56,972 bases of DNA from a virus. Under the pieces are notes generated by a model. That model was not told the origin of the DNA, did no database searches, and was given only the letters and a program-made list of their open reading frames with translations. How positions within the stretch are numbered: the stretch's first letter is position 1; each line of letters starts with the position of its first letter. Positions 55,696 through 56,972 of this stretch are shown in pieces. Made by a program: the position numbers and the translations under genes. The stretch is taken from the IMG/VR virus record IMGVR_UViG_3300048837_000350, positions 1 to 56,972 of that record; one strand, given 5' to 3'.

Positions 55696-56972
55696 TGACT
55701 TTCACTCCCTCATACATGCAGTACGGATGCGTTAGCGTCGCGAACAATGCGAAGACGTACGCGTACTACAACTGGGCGTGTGAGAATGGGATGTTCAGTG
55801 ACCCCGGATGCTTCTTCCAGCTAGAGGACTGCTCGTGTCCTGATGATTTGATTTGCGAACCCGGCCCGTTCATTAGTCCTGTTGATGATAACGCGTGCTG
55901 GTACGATCCACTCGTCCCAGAGTCTGCTGATTTCCTTGGCGTGTACATCACTAAGGTGACTGGGATTCGTGACTCTACGTTCTCTCGCGAGGTTGTAGAC
56001 AGCGTGGGCGTCGGCAGCATCCTGCAGCAACCACGGTTGCGCGGGCGTGCGTTCGCGTATGAAGTGATGTTGATAGCGACGTCTTGCGCTGGTATGCAGT
56101 ATGGCTCTGAGTGGCTTAGGCGCACGCTGGAGGACACTCAGCAGTGTGGTGGCGATGGGTGTACGTCGTGTCAGGGTCGGGAAATGACTCTCCGCGTGTT
56201 CTGTCCGGAAGAGGGACAGCTTGATCGTGGGCTGCGTCAGTGGAATAGCGTCGGCCTAGTCGATGGCTTGGTAGAGATCGTTGACGAAGAGAATCGCAAC
56301 TGTTGCTGTACGGTGACGCGTTGGACGTTCACGATGCAGTCAGAGTCTCCATACTCGTATAGTGATACGGAGACTGAGTGCGAGGTGGAGGCCAGTGTCG
56401 CGCTCGACGGGTACTGCAACTTTGATTTCAGCGAGGGGATTTGTGATAACTGCATCACGATTCCATGCTCTGGGTCTTGCGAGAACTGTGGTGATGATCC
56501 GCTCTGTCAATGCTCGTTCATCTTCGAGTGTCCACCAGTACTGAATGATGATTGTGAAACGTGTGAGCCGTGGCGTATCATGCGCTCGTGCTGTTGTATC
56601 GAGGACTTGCCGAATGGTCACGATACTACGTTTACGATTGAGATTGATGGTGGGCGTGCAGCGCCGTATACAGACTTGTATGACTTGAAGGGATTACGCA
56701 ATGTGCGTATACGCTTCTGGGATAAGGTTGCCGCGTTCCCATGCCCTGAGACTCAGGAGGAAGTGGATACGTTCACGAGTACTCGAGAGCCTTGCTGGGA
56801 CTTGACGATTCCATACATCCCGTATGAAGGTACTGTTCGGTTGAATGGCAAGAGTGATCGCGTTGAGGTGATCTGCAATAAGACGTGTCAGTCATATGAT
56901 CGTCTTGTCGGCGCGGCTAATGGTAGCGTCTTCCCGCTCGTGACGAACTGTAGCGGCATGTTCATGTGTGTG
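55695..56972 (+). CDS. Distal tail protein, Cys-rich (truncated at window end)
   Basis: The frame is open for 426 codons and runs off the window; it is completed by the frame at 2-100, giving about 457 residues. It lies after the tape measure and before the Gp37-like hub, as a distal tail protein (Dit-like) does. Thirty-six cysteines occur in 426 residues, many paired (CSCPDD, NCCCTVT, CENCGDDPLCQC, SCCCIED), which is far above normal for a tail protein. TAATG overlap with the tape measure. It may use disulfides or metal ions for stability. Confidence 0.65.
   Translation, partial: MTFTPSYMQYGCVSVANNAKTYAYYNWACENGMFSDPGCFFQLEDCSCPDDLICEPGPFISPVDDNACWYDPLVPESADFLGVYITKVTGIRDSTFSREVVDSVGVGSILQQPRLRGRAFAYEVMLIATSCAGMQYGSEWLRRTLEDTQQCGGDGCTSCQGREMTLRVFCPEEGQLDRGLRQWNSVGLVDGLVEIVDEENRNCCCTVTRWTFTMQSESPYSYSDTETECEVEASVALDGYCNFDFSEGICDNCITIPCSGSCENCGDDPLCQCSFIFECPPVLNDDCETCEPWRIMRSCCCIEDLPNGHDTTFTIEIDGGRAAPYTDLYDLKGLRNVRIRFWDKVAAFPCPETQEEVDTFTSTREPCWDLTIPYIPYEGTVRLNGKSDRVEVICNKTCQSYDRLVGAANGSVFPLVTNCSGMFMCV

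Noticed and set aside
1-56972. CRISPR array or insertion sequence
   Set aside because: No regularly spaced repeat arrays and no transposase gene were seen; the repeats found are short junction or promoter elements.

Overview
The window reads as an almost complete double-stranded DNA tailed-phage genome (siphovirus). It holds a full terminase-portal-protease-capsid-connector-tail series, a tape measure gene of 1697 codons, tail-tip genes, a lysis cassette and a replication/nucleotide block. No bacterial housekeeping genes, rRNA or tRNA are visible. An actinobacterial host is an inference. It rests on frequent GTG and TTG starts, the connector and head-protease family style, a Gp37-like tail hub protein, DUF7352- and DUF1360-like genes, ThyX, and promoters that imply leaderless mRNAs. 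The two window ends share TGTG. Joining them over these four bases restores one uninterrupted reading frame through the distal tail gene, so the window is probably a circularly permuted genome opened inside that gene.

Layout: 1-8.5 kb (+) holds the tail hub, a minus-strand secreted protein, four Cys-rich tail-tip proteins, a holin-like protein, an M15 endolysin and small genes. 8.5-9.9 kb is an HTH-metallophosphoesterase. 9.9-12.9 kb (-) holds zinc-ribbon, HNH, ThyX and DNA-binding genes. 12.9-13.7 kb is a mostly non-coding divergent control region rich in palindromes. 13.7-22.2 kb (+) is the replication/recombination operon: DnaB helicase, SSB, RusA, dNMP-kinase-like, Rad52-like annealase, phosphoesterase, RecB/Cas4-like nuclease, RlpA-like protein and HNH. 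22.2-23.1 kb (-) holds a sigma-like factor. 23.2-32.4 kb is mostly (-), with many short genes, a DnaN-like clamp and a second clamp-like protein. 32.4-32.9 kb is a second divergent non-coding region. 32.9-36.8 kb (+) is a run of small, often Cys-rich genes plus a release-factor-like GGQ protein. 37-57 kb (+) is the late block: amidase, terminase, portal, protease, capsid, head and connector proteins, tail, frameshifted chaperone pair, tape measure and distal tail.

How it fits together: early minus operons appear to run from ordinary -35/-10 promoters. Two of these share a nearly identical core and overlap the stop codons of the preceding genes. Late plus-strand genes are instead preceded by a repeated GGCATAATA/GGCATCATA element that lacks a consistent -35 box. 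It often lies 7-8 bases from the start codon and often directly follows a terminator hairpin. The sigma-like protein at 22.2-22.9 kb is a candidate reader of that element. The phage encodes helicase, SSB, clamp(s), annealase and nuclease but no visible DNA polymerase, primase or integrase. It therefore probably recruits the host polymerase, and it gives no direct sign of lysogeny.
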